This document shows positions 28,782 through 37,676 of a DNA stretch of 64,000 nucleotides, one piece after another; the stretch's first letter is position 1, and each line of letters begins with the position of its first letter. Position numbers and translations under genes: made by a program. Under the pieces are notes generated by a model. That model did not search any database and had not been told where the DNA came from. It was given only the letters and a program-made list of their open reading frames with translations. Origin of the DNA: Kaistia granuli DSM 23481. Lineage in GTDB: Bacteria > Pseudomonadota > Alphaproteobacteria > Rhizobiales > Kaistiaceae. The stretch is taken from contig NZ_AQYH01000019.1 of the NCBI RefSeq assembly GCF_000380505.1, forward strand, positions 153,867 through 217,866. The letters are read 5' to 3'.

Positions 28782-29450
28782 TCAGGCCTGCATGGTCAGG
28801 CCGATCGGCCGCCCCTCGGCGTCGAGCGCGTTGAATTCGCCGGCCGGCTCCTCCCGCCATCTGGCGATCGCGCCGGCGCGGACATGCAGATGCATGTCGG
28901 GCTGCATGGCGTTCAGGAAGCCGTGGCTGTGCGAGACACTGGTCAACGTGCCGGTCCAGCGATGCCGGGCGCCGGGCCGCACCGCCTGCAGCGTCACCGG
29001 CTTGCCGGCAGCTTCCGCCGCCTTCAGCGGACCGTCGGCTGCCTCGTCGCCCGGGCCGGGCCGTGCGGCGGGCGGCGCCGCCTCGATCGGCGTGCGTTCG
29101 AGGCCGGCGAGCGCGGCGTCGAAACGCTCCAGCCCGTCCAGCACGGTCAGCTTGGCGATCGTGTTGCCTTCGGCGTCGAGCAGTTCGAGGAACGGCATGA
29201 CGCTCGCCATCACCATCTGGTCGGTGACGATGCCGGCGATTGCTGCCAGCTTGAACCGCGTTTCGCGCGCGGGAGCCTTAAGCACCGCGAAGCCATCCTC
29301 GAGCGAGACGGTATCGATCGCGCCGAGGCCTTCCAGCAGCGCGCCGCCGGCCCGGATGCCGAGGATGAGATTGCCGAGGGCCGGAACGCGGCTGAGGACG
29401 GCGAATGGTTCATGCGCCAGGAGCTGGCGGTGGGAAACGGGATCGGTCAT
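28782..29450 (-). CDS. Conserved hypothetical protein, weak resemblance to haem-utilisation (HemS/ChuX) fold
   Basis: 222 residues with no family I can name securely. Two segments with similar ends are visible: FLELLDAEGNTIAKLTVLDG near 88-107 and, at the C terminus, LHVRAGAIARWREEPAGE followed by ALDAEGRPIGLTM. The second recalls the HLHxRxxxIxxxW...FDAxGxxI pattern of HemS/ChuX-type haem proteins, but similarity is by eye only. A Pro/Ala-rich linker joins the halves at about 120-145. No signal peptide. ATG 29450 has AAGGG 8 nt upstream. It converges with the LysR gene with only 8 nt between stops; no haem genes are nearby. Confidence 0.6.
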   Translation of the reverse strand: MTDPVSHRQLLAHEPFAVLSRVPALGNLILGIRAGGALLEGLGAIDTVSLEDGFAVLKAPARETRFKLAAIAGIVTDQMVMASVMPFLELLDAEGNTIAKLTVLDGLERFDAALAGLERTPIEAAPPAARPGPGDEAADGPLKAAEAAGKPVTLQAVRPGARHRWTGTLTSVSHSHGFLNAMQPDMHLHVRAGAIARWREEPAGEFNALDAEGRPIGLTMQA

Positions 29451-29712
29451 GGGAGAACCCTTTTTGGCTCGTCGTGCAAGGTGTTGGGCGAGCCGTCGTG
29501 GTGCCACGTTTCCCCCATGCCGGATGTAGCAGCCGTGCCGTGGATTTGAAGGGGCAATTTCCGCGCAGGCGATGAGGAGATCCGCGACCTGGCATCGCGC
29601 GGCCATCCATGCCGTTGCGGAGGTTGCGATGTGCGACCACCAAGGCTTAGCTGGCGGGGTCGTCGCCAGCGCCTTGCGCGCCAATGCAACCTGCCAGGAG
29701 GGTTCCGCCCGG

Positions 29713-30714
29713 ATGCGCAATCTGATTACCGATGTCGCCGGCCTCCGGGTCGGCCATGCCACCGAGCTGGCGCTCGCTTCCGGCGTCACGACGGTCCTTT
29801 TCGACGAGCCCACGGTTGCCTCGGTGGATGTGCGCGGCGGCGGGCCCGGCACGCGGGAGACCGATCTGCTGGCGCCGGACGAGACGGTCGGCGCGGTGCA
29901 CGCTCTCGTCCTGTCCGGTGGCTCCGCCTTCGGACTGGACGCGGGGGGCGGGGTCATGGCGGCGCTCGCCGAGCGCGGCATGGGCTTCGAGGTCGGCGCG
30001 GCACGCGTCCCGATCGTGCCGGGTGCCGTCCTCTTCGACCTGACGAATGGTGGCGACAAGGATTGGGGGCGCTTCTCGCCCTATCGCGACCTTGGCTACG
30101 CCGCCGCGCTCGCCGCGACGCGCGATTTCCAGCTCGGCAGCGTTGGCGCCGGCACAGGCGCGACGACGGTCAATCTCAAGGGCGGGCTCGGCTCTGCCTC
30201 CATGGTTGCTGCAACCGGTCATACCGTCGGGGCGCTGGTCGCGGTCAATGCCTGTGGCGCGGTCAATTTCGGCGACGGGCCGCATTTCTGGGCGGCTCCG
30301 TTCGAACAGGCCGCCGAATTCGGCGGTCTTGGCCTGCCGTCGCCGCTGCCGCCGCTGCCGGATCGCCCGCCGCTGAAGGGGCTTCCGCCTGGCGCCAACA
30401 CGACCCTTGCCGTCATCGCCACGGATGCCGTGCTGACCAAGGCGCAGTGCAAGCGGCTGGCAGTGATGGCGCATGACGGCTACGCCCACGCCATCTGGCC
30501 GGTGCATACGCCGCTCGATGGGGACACGATCTTCTCCGCGGCGACGGGCCGCCTGCCGCTGGCCGATCCGGTGTTCGATCTCGCCCTGATCGGTGACGCC
30601 GTCGTGCGCGCTCTTGCTCGAGCCTGCGCCAGGGCCGTCTTCGAAGCCACCGCCCTGCCGCAGCCCGGCAGCCTGCCGGCCTGGCGCGATGTGTGGGGGG
30701 ATAGGGTGTCCTGA
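29713..30714 (+). CDS. P1 family peptidase (DmpA/BapA-type aminopeptidase)
   Basis: 333-residue self-processing N-terminal nucleophile hydrolase. Family marks are the N terminus NLITDVAGLRVGHA, RGGGPGTRETDLL and LSGGSAFGLDAGGGVMAAL. The predicted autocleavage site is N229-T230 in GANTTLAVIATDA, which would release the catalytic threonine. Members remove N-terminal D- or L-amino acids or cleave beta-peptides. The start ATG 29713 lies 10 nt after AGGAGGG; the open frame back to 29572 is unsupported. No signal peptide at this start, so it is cytosolic. Confidence 0.9.
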   Translation: MRNLITDVAGLRVGHATELALASGVTTVLFDEPTVASVDVRGGGPGTRETDLLAPDETVGAVHALVLSGGSAFGLDAGGGVMAALAERGMGFEVGAARVPIVPGAVLFDLTNGGDKDWGRFSPYRDLGYAAALAATRDFQLGSVGAGTGATTVNLKGGLGSASMVAATGHTVGALVAVNACGAVNFGDGPHFWAAPFEQAAEFGGLGLPSPLPPLPDRPPLKGLPPGANTTLAVIATDAVLTKAQCKRLAVMAHDGYAHAIWPVHTPLDGDTIFSAATGRLPLADPVFDLALIGDAVVRALARACARAVFEATALPQPGSLPAWRDVWGDRVS

Positions 30715-30816
30715 GGCGCTGGGGCGGGCGCTTTGGCAGCTGATGTGCACAACCGGATTGCGAGTTGTGTAATTTGGCTATCCAACCCGCGCCAGAGATG
30801 GCAGAAGTCCGCCGCT

Positions 30817-30901
30817 GCGGGCGTGGCGAAACTGGTAGACGCAAGGGACTTAAAATCCCTCGGCCTCGGTCATGCGGGTTCGATCCCCGCCGCCCGCACC
30901 A
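30817..30901 (+). tRNA. tRNA-Leu (anticodon TAA)
   Basis: 85-nt cloverleaf with acceptor stem GCGGGCG/CGCCCGC, D-loop with GGTAGACGC, anticodon TAA at 30851-30853 in loop CTTAAAA, a long variable arm typical of class II leucine tRNAs, T-loop GTTCGATCC and encoded CCA at the 3' end. Confidence 0.97.
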
Positions 30902-30928
30902 CTTCCCGAAAAGACGATCGGCCCCCTG

Positions 30929-31558
30929 CTAGAGGTCGATCTCGTCTGCCGGGCGCGTGGCGCGGATCTCGGCGACGGCGCGTAGCAGGATTTCGGCGAC
31001 GCGGTGCTGCTCGATCGAGGGGCTGCCGACGCGAGCGGCGATTTCCACCTTCAGGGCGCGGCGGGCGTCGTTCAGTTCCGGCACGACGCCCGGAATGTCG
31101 CGGTCCGGCCGGTCGTCGCGACGGGCAGATTCGCCGCGGTCGAACCATTCCCGCGTCTGGGCGATCCGCCTGCCGATCTTGTCGAGATGGTCGAGGATCG
31201 TGTCCGTGGCGGCGCGCTGGTCGGCGAGGTCTCGCCGGCCGGCCGGCGAGATGGTGTAGACGCGCTTGTTGCCCTGGGTCGCGACGCTGGCGTGACCGGC
31301 CGCCTCGATGACGTTCAGCGTCGGATAGATGACGCCTGGGCTCGGGCTGTAGCTGTTCGAGGTCAGTTCCTCGATTGCCTTGATGATGTCGTAGCCGTGA
31401 CGCGGTGCCTGCTCGAGGAAAGACAGCACGACGAGCCGCAGATCGCCATCGGCCACCATCCGGCCGACCCGCAGGCTGTCACCGCCCCGGCCGCGCGACG
31501 GGCGACCGGCGAGGCGGGATCCGGCCGGGAGGTCGACGCCTATTGAGGTCTGGCCCAT
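30929..31558 (-). CDS. PadR-family transcriptional regulator
   Basis: 209-residue regulator. The winged helix domain begins near residue 38 (LRLVVLSFLEQAPRHGYDII, then SPGVIYPTLNVIEAAGHA), followed by a helical dimerisation region (RDLADQRAATDTILDHLDKI) and a charged tail. About 35 basic, low-complexity residues precede the domain. ATG 31558 is supported by GGAGG 4 nt upstream. The divergent intergenic region contains a 24-bp imperfect palindrome (31615-31638), the probable autoregulatory operator. Target genes are unknown; the acyl-activating enzyme gene downstream of the operator on the other strand is the obvious candidate. Confidence 0.88.
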   Translation of the reverse strand: MGQTSIGVDLPAGSRLAGRPSRGRGGDSLRVGRMVADGDLRLVVLSFLEQAPRHGYDIIKAIEELTSNSYSPSPGVIYPTLNVIEAAGHASVATQGNKRVYTISPAGRRDLADQRAATDTILDHLDKIGRRIAQTREWFDRGESARRDDRPDRDIPGVVPELNDARRALKVEIAARVGSPSIEQHRVAEILLRAVAEIRATRPADEIDL

Positions 31559-31614
31559 CCGGCCTCCGATCGATGCAAGGTTTCGTATCGCTAGGAGCGG
31601 CCGGTCGCAACGTC

Positions 31615-31638
31615 AAGATATATCTTACGACATGTCTT
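31615..31638. promoter_or_regulatory. Putative PadR operator palindrome
   Basis: A perfect 12-bp palindrome AAGATATATCTT (31615-31626) is directly followed by ACGACATGTCTT, which is an imperfect inverse of it (9 of 12 positions). The full element is AT-rich in a GC-rich setting and lies 57-80 bp upstream of the PadR ATG. Confidence 0.55.
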
Positions 31639-31780
31639 GCGCGCTTATGGCGATGGATCGGTCCGGGACCGGGAGGCGGGGAGCGAGGTCAGGCTTTTCC
31701 AACGCGGAAAGTGCGTGCGGGCCCCGTCTCGCCGTTGCCCGCTCGCATGTGTGGCGGACGTCATTGTATGATGATGTGCC

Positions 31781-33436
31781 GTGCCCATGTTGTTCGGCGG
31801 GTCCGACCTTGCAGAGAGCGACGCAACGCCGATGGATATGCCGACCGCCATACCGAGCCCCGCCACCAAGGAGATCCCGCTCGACGAGCGGCGCTGGCGG
31901 CGGACGCTGTTCGGCATGCTGCTCGATTCGCGCGCCCGCTTCGGCGGCAAGCGCGAGGTGATCGAGGACAACCAGCGCAAGCCGATGACGTTCGACCGCG
32001 TCATCATTGGTGCGATGGTGCTCGGCCGGATCTTCGCGCGGCGTACCGACAAGGGCGAGCGTGTCGGCATGCTGCTGCCGAATGTCGCCACCGTCGCGCC
32101 GGCCTTTTTCGGCCTGGTCGCCTTCGGTCGTGTGCCCGCCATGCTGAATTTCAGCGCCGGCCCGAAGAACCTGCTCGTCGCCTGCAAGGCCGCCAAGATC
32201 CGGCACGTGATCTCGTCGCGCCGCTTCATCGCGGAAGGCAAGCTCGAGGAGCTGATCGCCGCGCTGTCGGCCGATGTCGAGATCCTCTGGCTCGAGGATC
32301 TGGCGAAGACGGTCACCACTTTCGACAAGGTTCGCGGCGTCGTCTCGTCCTGGTTCGCCCGCCGTCTGCATGGCTGGTCCGGCGCCAAGCCCGACGACAC
32401 CGCCGTCGTCCTGTTCACCTCGGGCTCGGAAGGGGCGCCGAAGGGCGTGGCGCTGACGCATGCGAATGTCCTCTGCAATGTCGAGCAGTTCCTGCGCACG
32501 CTCGAACTCCGGCCCGACGATTCCTTGTTCAATCCGCTGCCGGTGTTCCATTCCTTCGGCATGACGGTTGGCCTGATCGCGCCGTTTGCCATCGGCATGC
32601 GGGTGTTCTTCTATCCGACGCCGCTGCACTACAAGCAGATCCCGGCGCTGGTGCGCGACAGCGGCTCCACCATCCTGATCGGCACCGATACCTTCGCGGC
32701 CGGCTGGGCCCGCATGGCGGAGGCGGGTGATTTCGAGAAGCTGCGCCTCGTCGTGCTGGGGGCGGAGAAGATCAAACCGACGACGCGGACCCTGTGGCGC
32801 GATCGCTTCGGCATCGAACTCTTCGAAGGCTATGGCGCCACCGAGGCGGCGCCGGTCGTCTCGGCCAATACGCCGCTCTATCACCGCGACGGTACCGTCG
32901 GCCGGCTGCTGCCCGGCATGTCCTACCGGATCGAGCCGGTGCCGGGCCTCGACGAGGGCGGCCGGTTCTGGATCAAGGGCCCGAACGTCATGCTTGGCTA
33001 CCTGCGCGACAGCGCTCCGGGCGTGCTCGAGCAGACGCCCGACGGCTGGCACGACACCGGCGACATCGTCAGTCTGGACGCCGACGGCTACATCACCATT
33101 CGCGGGCGCGCGAAGCGTTTCGCCAAGATCGGCGGCGAGATGATTTCGCTCGCCGCGGTCGAAGCCTATGCCGCGCAGGTCTGGCCGGACAACGTCCATG
33201 CCGCCGTCTCGGTGCCGGACGAGCGCAAGGGCGAGCAGATCGTGCTTGTGACGGAGCGGGCCGATCCGGATCGCAACGCGCTGATCGCTTCGGCCAGGGC
33301 GCATGGCGTGCCGGAGATCATGGTGCCGAAGCGGATTGTCTCGGTCGCCGCGCTGCCGATTCTCGCGACCGGCAAGACCGACTATCCGGCAATCGGCGAA
33401 CTGGCCCGGCGCGGCGGAGCCGCCGGCGGCGATTAA
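31781..33436 (+). CDS. AMP-binding acyl-CoA/acyl-ACP synthetase family protein
   Basis: ANL-superfamily adenylate-forming enzyme that activates a fatty or other acid with ATP. The 551-residue frame shows the P-loop LFTSGSEGAPKGVALTHAN, the A5 motif EGYGATEAAP, GWHDTGDIVSLDADGY and a C-terminal lysine in ATGKTDYPAIGEL. The core resembles the C-terminal acyl-ACP synthetase half of Aas without the acyltransferase, so a role in lysophospholipid or fatty-acid recycling is plausible. The start is uncertain: GTG 31781, ATG 31787, 31832 or 31838, none with a good ribosome site; homologue alignment would settle it. Confidence 0.87.
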   Translation: MPMLFGGSDLAESDATPMDMPTAIPSPATKEIPLDERRWRRTLFGMLLDSRARFGGKREVIEDNQRKPMTFDRVIIGAMVLGRIFARRTDKGERVGMLLPNVATVAPAFFGLVAFGRVPAMLNFSAGPKNLLVACKAAKIRHVISSRRFIAEGKLEELIAALSADVEILWLEDLAKTVTTFDKVRGVVSSWFARRLHGWSGAKPDDTAVVLFTSGSEGAPKGVALTHANVLCNVEQFLRTLELRPDDSLFNPLPVFHSFGMTVGLIAPFAIGMRVFFYPTPLHYKQIPALVRDSGSTILIGTDTFAAGWARMAEAGDFEKLRLVVLGAEKIKPTTRTLWRDRFGIELFEGYGATEAAPVVSANTPLYHRDGTVGRLLPGMSYRIEPVPGLDEGGRFWIKGPNVMLGYLRDSAPGVLEQTPDGWHDTGDIVSLDADGYITIRGRAKRFAKIGGEMISLAAVEAYAAQVWPDNVHAAVSVPDERKGEQIVLVTERADPDRNALIASARAHGVPEIMVPKRIVSVAALPILATGKTDYPAIGELARRGGAAGGD

Positions 33437-33571
33437 TCGCTTTCCGGGCGGTGGGCGGTTGACCCGGTGCGGGCGCTGCCCTTAGCCTGCGCGGAATTCG
33501 GCGGGCCTCGCTGCGGGCCGTCCCTGACGCATTGGTACAGAGTTGCCGTGTATCGATCCAGGCTGAACGGC

Positions 33572-35026
33572 ATGAACGAATCGATCGGACGCAGGAAGGG
33601 GTTGGTGCAGAAGCTCGCGCCCGGATTGGGCGCTGCCTGCTTTGTGGCGGCGATCGTTCTCGGCGTCTCCCTGCTCGGGATCTTCACGCGGCCGCTCGGG
33701 TTCCTCGCATCTCTCTGGCCGGCCAATGCGGTGCTGCTTGGCCTGTTCGTATTGCGGCCCTCCCTGGCCGGGCCCTCCGGCTGGATCGCCGCGCTGTTCG
33801 GCTATCTCGCTGCCGGCTATGTCAGCGGCGACGCGCCGATCACCAATCTCTGGCTCACCTCGTCCAACATGACCGGCGTGGTCACCGGCTTCATCCTGTT
33901 CGGACGGCTCGACGCCGAAGATCGCGCCCTGCGCCGCCCGCTCTCGGTGCTGCACATGCTGCTGATTTGTGTCGCCGCCTCGATGGTGTCGGCGCTGGTC
34001 GGCACCGGCCTGGCGGTCGAGCCGCCGCTGCAGACCGGCTACGCATTCTGGTTCATCTCCGAACTCAGCAACTACATCATCCTGCTGCCCATGCTGCTGA
34101 CGGCGCCGCCCCGGCTCGACTGGAACGCTTTTGCGCACTGGCTGCGCAATGTGGTGCCGGAAGCCGCGACGACGATGCCGATCGCGGCGCTCTGCCTTTC
34201 GGTCGCCGCCTCGATCGCCATCGGCGGGCCTGGCGCCATCGCGTTCCCCGTGCCGGCGCTGCTCTGGTGCTCGCTCACCTACGGCCTGTTCCCGATGAGC
34301 ATCCTCGTCATGTTGTCGAGCCTGGCGATGCTGACGGCGGAGGCGGCGGATCTGCTCTATCTGCCGGCCAGCTTCGATTTCTTCGACGGCAGCACGTCGT
34401 TCCGCCTCGGCATCACGCTGGTGGCGCTCGGCCCGCTCACCGTCACCACCATCACGGTGGCGCAACGCCGCCTGCTCGCCCGCCTCGACCACGCCGTCAG
34501 CATGGACAGCCTCACGAACATCCTGGCACGGCGAGCCTATCTCGAACGCAGCGCGGCGCTGTTCGCCCGGCAGCAGACCAACCGGTTTTCCGGCGTCGCC
34601 GTCCTGATGATGGACATCGATTATTTCAAGCAGGTCAATGATCTGCATGGCCATGCCGCTGGGGACGCGGTGTTGGTCGCGGTGACCGACACCATCGCCG
34701 GTGAATTGCGCCGGCATGATCTTTTCGGCCGGCTGGGTGGCGAGGAGTTCGCCGTCACCTTGCCCGACATCACCCGCGAGGACGCAATCGCCATGGCGGA
34801 GCGGCTGCGCCATGCGGTCGAGCGTCTGGTGATTCCCGTCGATGACGGCCCGGCGCTGCGCACCAGCATCAGCATCGGCATCGTGCATCGGACGCGCCAC
34901 CCGAGCGGCGGCGTGATCGAACTGCTGCCGCTCGCCGACGCGGCGCTCTACCAGGCGAAGGCCGCCGGACGAAACCGGATCGCCTGCTATGCGCCGCCGC
35001 CGCGCTCGGCCGCCGCGGCGAGCTGA
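33572..35026 (+). CDS. MASE1-domain diguanylate cyclase (GGDEF)
   Basis: 484-residue sensor cyclase. The N-terminal ~300 residues form an eight- to ten-helix MASE1 membrane domain (LASLWPANAVLLGLFVLRP and FWFISELSNYIILLPMLL are typical). The GGDEF domain follows, with DSLTNILARRAYL, MMDIDYFKQVND and RLGGEEF. An RxxD inhibitory site (RRHD) is present at the expected distance, unlike the cyclase at 22348, so product inhibition is likely. ATG 33572 (MNESIG) was preferred over the upstream start at 33467 because the extra residues are not membrane-like; the ribosome site is weak. Confidence 0.9.
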   Translation: MNESIGRRKGLVQKLAPGLGAACFVAAIVLGVSLLGIFTRPLGFLASLWPANAVLLGLFVLRPSLAGPSGWIAALFGYLAAGYVSGDAPITNLWLTSSNMTGVVTGFILFGRLDAEDRALRRPLSVLHMLLICVAASMVSALVGTGLAVEPPLQTGYAFWFISELSNYIILLPMLLTAPPRLDWNAFAHWLRNVVPEAATTMPIAALCLSVAASIAIGGPGAIAFPVPALLWCSLTYGLFPMSILVMLSSLAMLTAEAADLLYLPASFDFFDGSTSFRLGITLVALGPLTVTTITVAQRRLLARLDHAVSMDSLTNILARRAYLERSAALFARQQTNRFSGVAVLMMDIDYFKQVNDLHGHAAGDAVLVAVTDTIAGELRRHDLFGRLGGEEFAVTLPDITREDAIAMAERLRHAVERLVIPVDDGPALRTSISIGIVHRTRHPSGGVIELLPLADAALYQAKAAGRNRIACYAPPPRSAAAAS

Positions 35027-35035
35027 TGGCCCGCC

Positions 35036-36223
35036 TCAGCCGGAGGCGCCATGCTCCGGTTGCCAGCCATAGATCCAGTCATAGCGCTCCAGCAGCCGCT
35101 GGCCGCCGAGACCCGTCATGGTGAGGTCGCGCGCCACTGCCATGGGGCCGCCGAGATGATAGATCTGGCCGGCCTGGCGCGCCGTTCTCCAGACACGGGT
35201 CACGCGTGGCCGGCGCAGCGCCTCGAAGCTTTGGAGTGCTTCGGCGACGGGGCCGCCTGCCGCGAGCGTGCTCGCCAGGATGTCGGCATCCTCGATCGCC
35301 ATGGCGGCGCCCTGGGCCAGGAAGGGCACCATGGCATGCGCGGCGTCGCCGATCAGCGCGATCCGGCCATGGACCCAGTTGCCGCGCGGATCGACCTCGG
35401 TCAGGCACCAGCGCGTCCAGTTGAGCTCGATATCGGTGAAGCGGCTGACATAGCGCGTGCTGTCGGCGTCGAAACGACGGCGCAGGATGTCGGCGTCGCC
35501 GGGCGCGCTCCAATCCGGACCGTCCCAGTCTTCCTCGATCACGACGATGACGTTGATCAACCGGCCGCCGCGGACCGGGTAGATCACGACATGGGCGGCG
35601 CGGTTCAAGAGCACGGTCGTGCGCTCATGCGGCAGATCGCGTGGAGCGGCGCCAATCGGGATCGTTGTCCGCCAGGCGGTGCGGCCGCCCCTTCGGGCCG
35701 GTGAGGCTCCCGGGACGGCATCGCGCAGCGTCGAGCGAACGCCATCGCTGGCAACGAGGCAGTCGAAGCTATGTTCGGTGCCATTCACGGTCAGGCTGGC
35801 GGCATCGGCGGACTGGCTGACGCCGGTCGCCTCGGCGCCGAGGTTCAGCGTGATTCGGGGATCGGACCGCGCGGCTTCGAGCAACAGGGCCTGCAGATCG
35901 GCGCGATGGACGAGACGGTAGGGGGCGCCATAGGCCCGGGCCGCGGCATCGCCGAGCGGCAGGGTGACGATGGGTTCGCCGGTGCGGCCCGAGCGCATGT
36001 CGATCGCCTCGGGCCGGACGGCGGCGCGGTCCAGCGCCGTAGTCAGGCCGAGGCCCTCGAGGATGCGGCCGGCATTTGGAGAAATCTGCAGGCCGGCGCC
36101 GACTTCCGACAGTTCGCTCGCGCGTTCGAACAGCGTCGAGGCGATGCCACGATCGGAGAGGGCGAGAGCCGTGGTCAGGCCGGCAATGCCCGCGCCAGCG
36201 ATTCCGACGCGGATCTGGGTCAT
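35036..36223 (-). CDS. FAD-dependent monooxygenase (salicylate hydroxylase-like)
   Basis: 395-residue class A flavoprotein monooxygenase using NAD(P)H and O2. It has the FAD Rossmann motif GAGIAGLTTALAL (10-22), the LVASDGVRSTLRDAV segment (DG motif) and the second FAD motif GDAAHAMVPFLAQGAAMAIEDA. It resembles 3-hydroxybenzoate 6-hydroxylase and salicylate hydroxylase type enzymes, but the aromatic substrate cannot be named. ATG 36223 gives MTQIRVGIAGAG, the normal N terminus; the extension to 36352 is a shadow. It lies 13 nt behind the zinc-finger protein gene and is probably co-transcribed with it. Confidence 0.9.
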   Translation of the reverse strand: MTQIRVGIAGAGIAGLTTALALSDRGIASTLFERASELSEVGAGLQISPNAGRILEGLGLTTALDRAAVRPEAIDMRSGRTGEPIVTLPLGDAAARAYGAPYRLVHRADLQALLLEAARSDPRITLNLGAEATGVSQSADAASLTVNGTEHSFDCLVASDGVRSTLRDAVPGASPARRGGRTAWRTTIPIGAAPRDLPHERTTVLLNRAAHVVIYPVRGGRLINVIVVIEEDWDGPDWSAPGDADILRRRFDADSTRYVSRFTDIELNWTRWCLTEVDPRGNWVHGRIALIGDAAHAMVPFLAQGAAMAIEDADILASTLAAGGPVAEALQSFEALRRPRVTRVWRTARQAGQIYHLGGPMAVARDLTMTGLGGQRLLERYDWIYGWQPEHGASG

Positions 36224-36236
36224 CGGAAGGAGCCGG

Positions 36237-36485
36237 TCAGGCCGCGACCGGCTCGACGTAGAGATGGCCGGGCGGCAGCGTCTCGGGTCCATGCAGGCGG
36301 TCGTTGAAGCGATAGAGCGTCGAGCAGTAGGAGCAGACCTTTTCCGCTTCATCGCCCATGTCGATGTAGATGTGCGGGTGGTCGAAGGGCGGCTTGGCGC
36401 CGACGCACATGAATTCCTTCACGCCGATCTCAATCGTCTCGACACCGGAATCATTGTGGAAATGGGGGATCACATGGGCGGCCAT
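36237..36485 (-). CDS. Zinc-finger CHCC domain protein (NDUFS6-like)
   Basis: 82-residue protein with a CHCC zinc site: C27 in FMCVGAKPP, a histidine in DHPHIY (H36 or H38), and C51/C54 in VCSYCSTLYRF. This is the pattern of the mitochondrial complex I subunit NDUFS6 and its alphaproteobacterial homologues, which are thought to attach to NADH dehydrogenase. ATG 36485 (MAAHVIPHF) is chosen over the open frame to 36653. The first gene of a two-gene unit with the FAD monooxygenase. Confidence 0.85.
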   Translation of the reverse strand: MAAHVIPHFHNDSGVETIEIGVKEFMCVGAKPPFDHPHIYIDMGDEAEKVCSYCSTLYRFNDRLHGPETLPPGHLYVEPVAA

Positions 36486-36637
36486 GGCGCGGGTCCGTCG
36501 GTTCGAAGCAGCAAGTGGCGGGACCATAGCGTCGCGGCGGCGGGATGAACAGGGCGGCGACGACGCTGTCGCGGCGACACCTTGGCGCGGCCGACCCGAT
36601 CCGGCATAAGGACGGGTCATCGATCGCGGATCCCCCC

Positions 36638-37396
36638 ATGAAAAGCTTTCCATCGAACGGCCTTTCCCTTGCGTATCTGGACGAGGGCGAGGGCCCGCCC
36701 ATCCTTCTCATCCACGGCTTCGGATCGAGCGCCAAGGTCAACTGGATCAATCCGGGCTGGGTCGACACGCTGGTCAAGTCCGGTCGCCGCGTCATCGCCT
36801 TCGACAATCGCGGCCATGGTGCCAGCGACAAGCCGCATGAGGTCGCTGCCTATCGCATCGCCGCCATGGCAGAGGATGCGCGCAACCTTCTGAAACACCT
36901 CGATATTTCCCGGGCTGATGTCATGGGCTATTCGATGGGTGCTCGGATCACCACCTTCCTGGCCCTGACCTATCCGGCGATGGTCAAGTCAATCATCCTG
37001 GGCGGGCTGGGCTATGGCATCGTCACCGGGATCGGCCCTTGGGAGCCGGTCGTCGACGCCCTGGAGACCGACCAGCCCGATATGATCACCGACCCGATCG
37101 GCCAGATGTTCCGTAAGTTCGCCGACCAGACCGGCAGCGACCGCGTGGCGCTCGCCGCCTGCATGAAGGCAACCCGTCAGCCGATCTCGGCCGACGATCT
37201 CTCGACGCTGCACGTTCCGGTGCTGATCGCCGTTGGCGAGCGCGACGAATTGGCCGGATCGGCCGCCGATCTCGCCGCCATCATTCCGGGCGCCGAGGTG
37301 CTGGATATCCCGAAGCGCGATCACATGCTCGCCGTCGGCGACAAGGTCTACAAGGCGGGCGTCCTGGAATTCCTCGCCCGGCGCGGCTTGAGCTGA
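36638..37396 (+). CDS. Alpha/beta fold hydrolase
   Basis: 252-residue hydrolase of the broad esterase/peroxidase family. The oxyanion region is LLIHGFGSSAKVNW, nucleophile elbow GYSMG (S about 98), acid in VGERDELAG and histidine in KRDHMLAV. No signal peptide, so cytosolic. ATG 36638 gives MKSFPSNGLSLAYLDEGEGP, the usual start; the frame extension to 36545 would overlap the divergent promoter. No strong ribosome site is visible. Substrate unknown. Confidence 0.9.
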   Translation: MKSFPSNGLSLAYLDEGEGPPILLIHGFGSSAKVNWINPGWVDTLVKSGRRVIAFDNRGHGASDKPHEVAAYRIAAMAEDARNLLKHLDISRADVMGYSMGARITTFLALTYPAMVKSIILGGLGYGIVTGIGPWEPVVDALETDQPDMITDPIGQMFRKFADQTGSDRVALAACMKATRQPISADDLSTLHVPVLIAVGERDELAGSAADLAAIIPGAEVLDIPKRDHMLAVGDKVYKAGVLEFLARRGLS

Positions 37397-37676
37397 ACGA
37401 AAAAACACGCCGCGCCAGCGACTTGGCGGGGATCGTCGACAAACTGATTCCGAATGCCGGCGCGGTTCCACACGGCTTTGCCGGGCCGGCATTTTGATTT
37501 CCGTTGCATTTTCGCCTCCGGCCGATATGTCTTCGGCCCTCGTCGCGCGCCCCCCATCGCCGGGAGCGGTCGGGAGCATTATTTACTCAGCGATGTCGGT
37601 TTTGCGGCATCAGGCCCCATGTTAGGGTGCCGTTCGAAAATGGCTGCGGCGATGAATGGCAGCGAAGGAGTCGTCA

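Noticed and set aside
30817..30901. tRNA-Leu as a possible integration site
   Set aside because: No integrase, no repeat of the tRNA 3' end and no change of composition beside it.
33482..34900. 472-codon reverse frame opposite the MASE1-GGDEF gene
   Set aside because: Shadow of a real gene; no domain recognisable.
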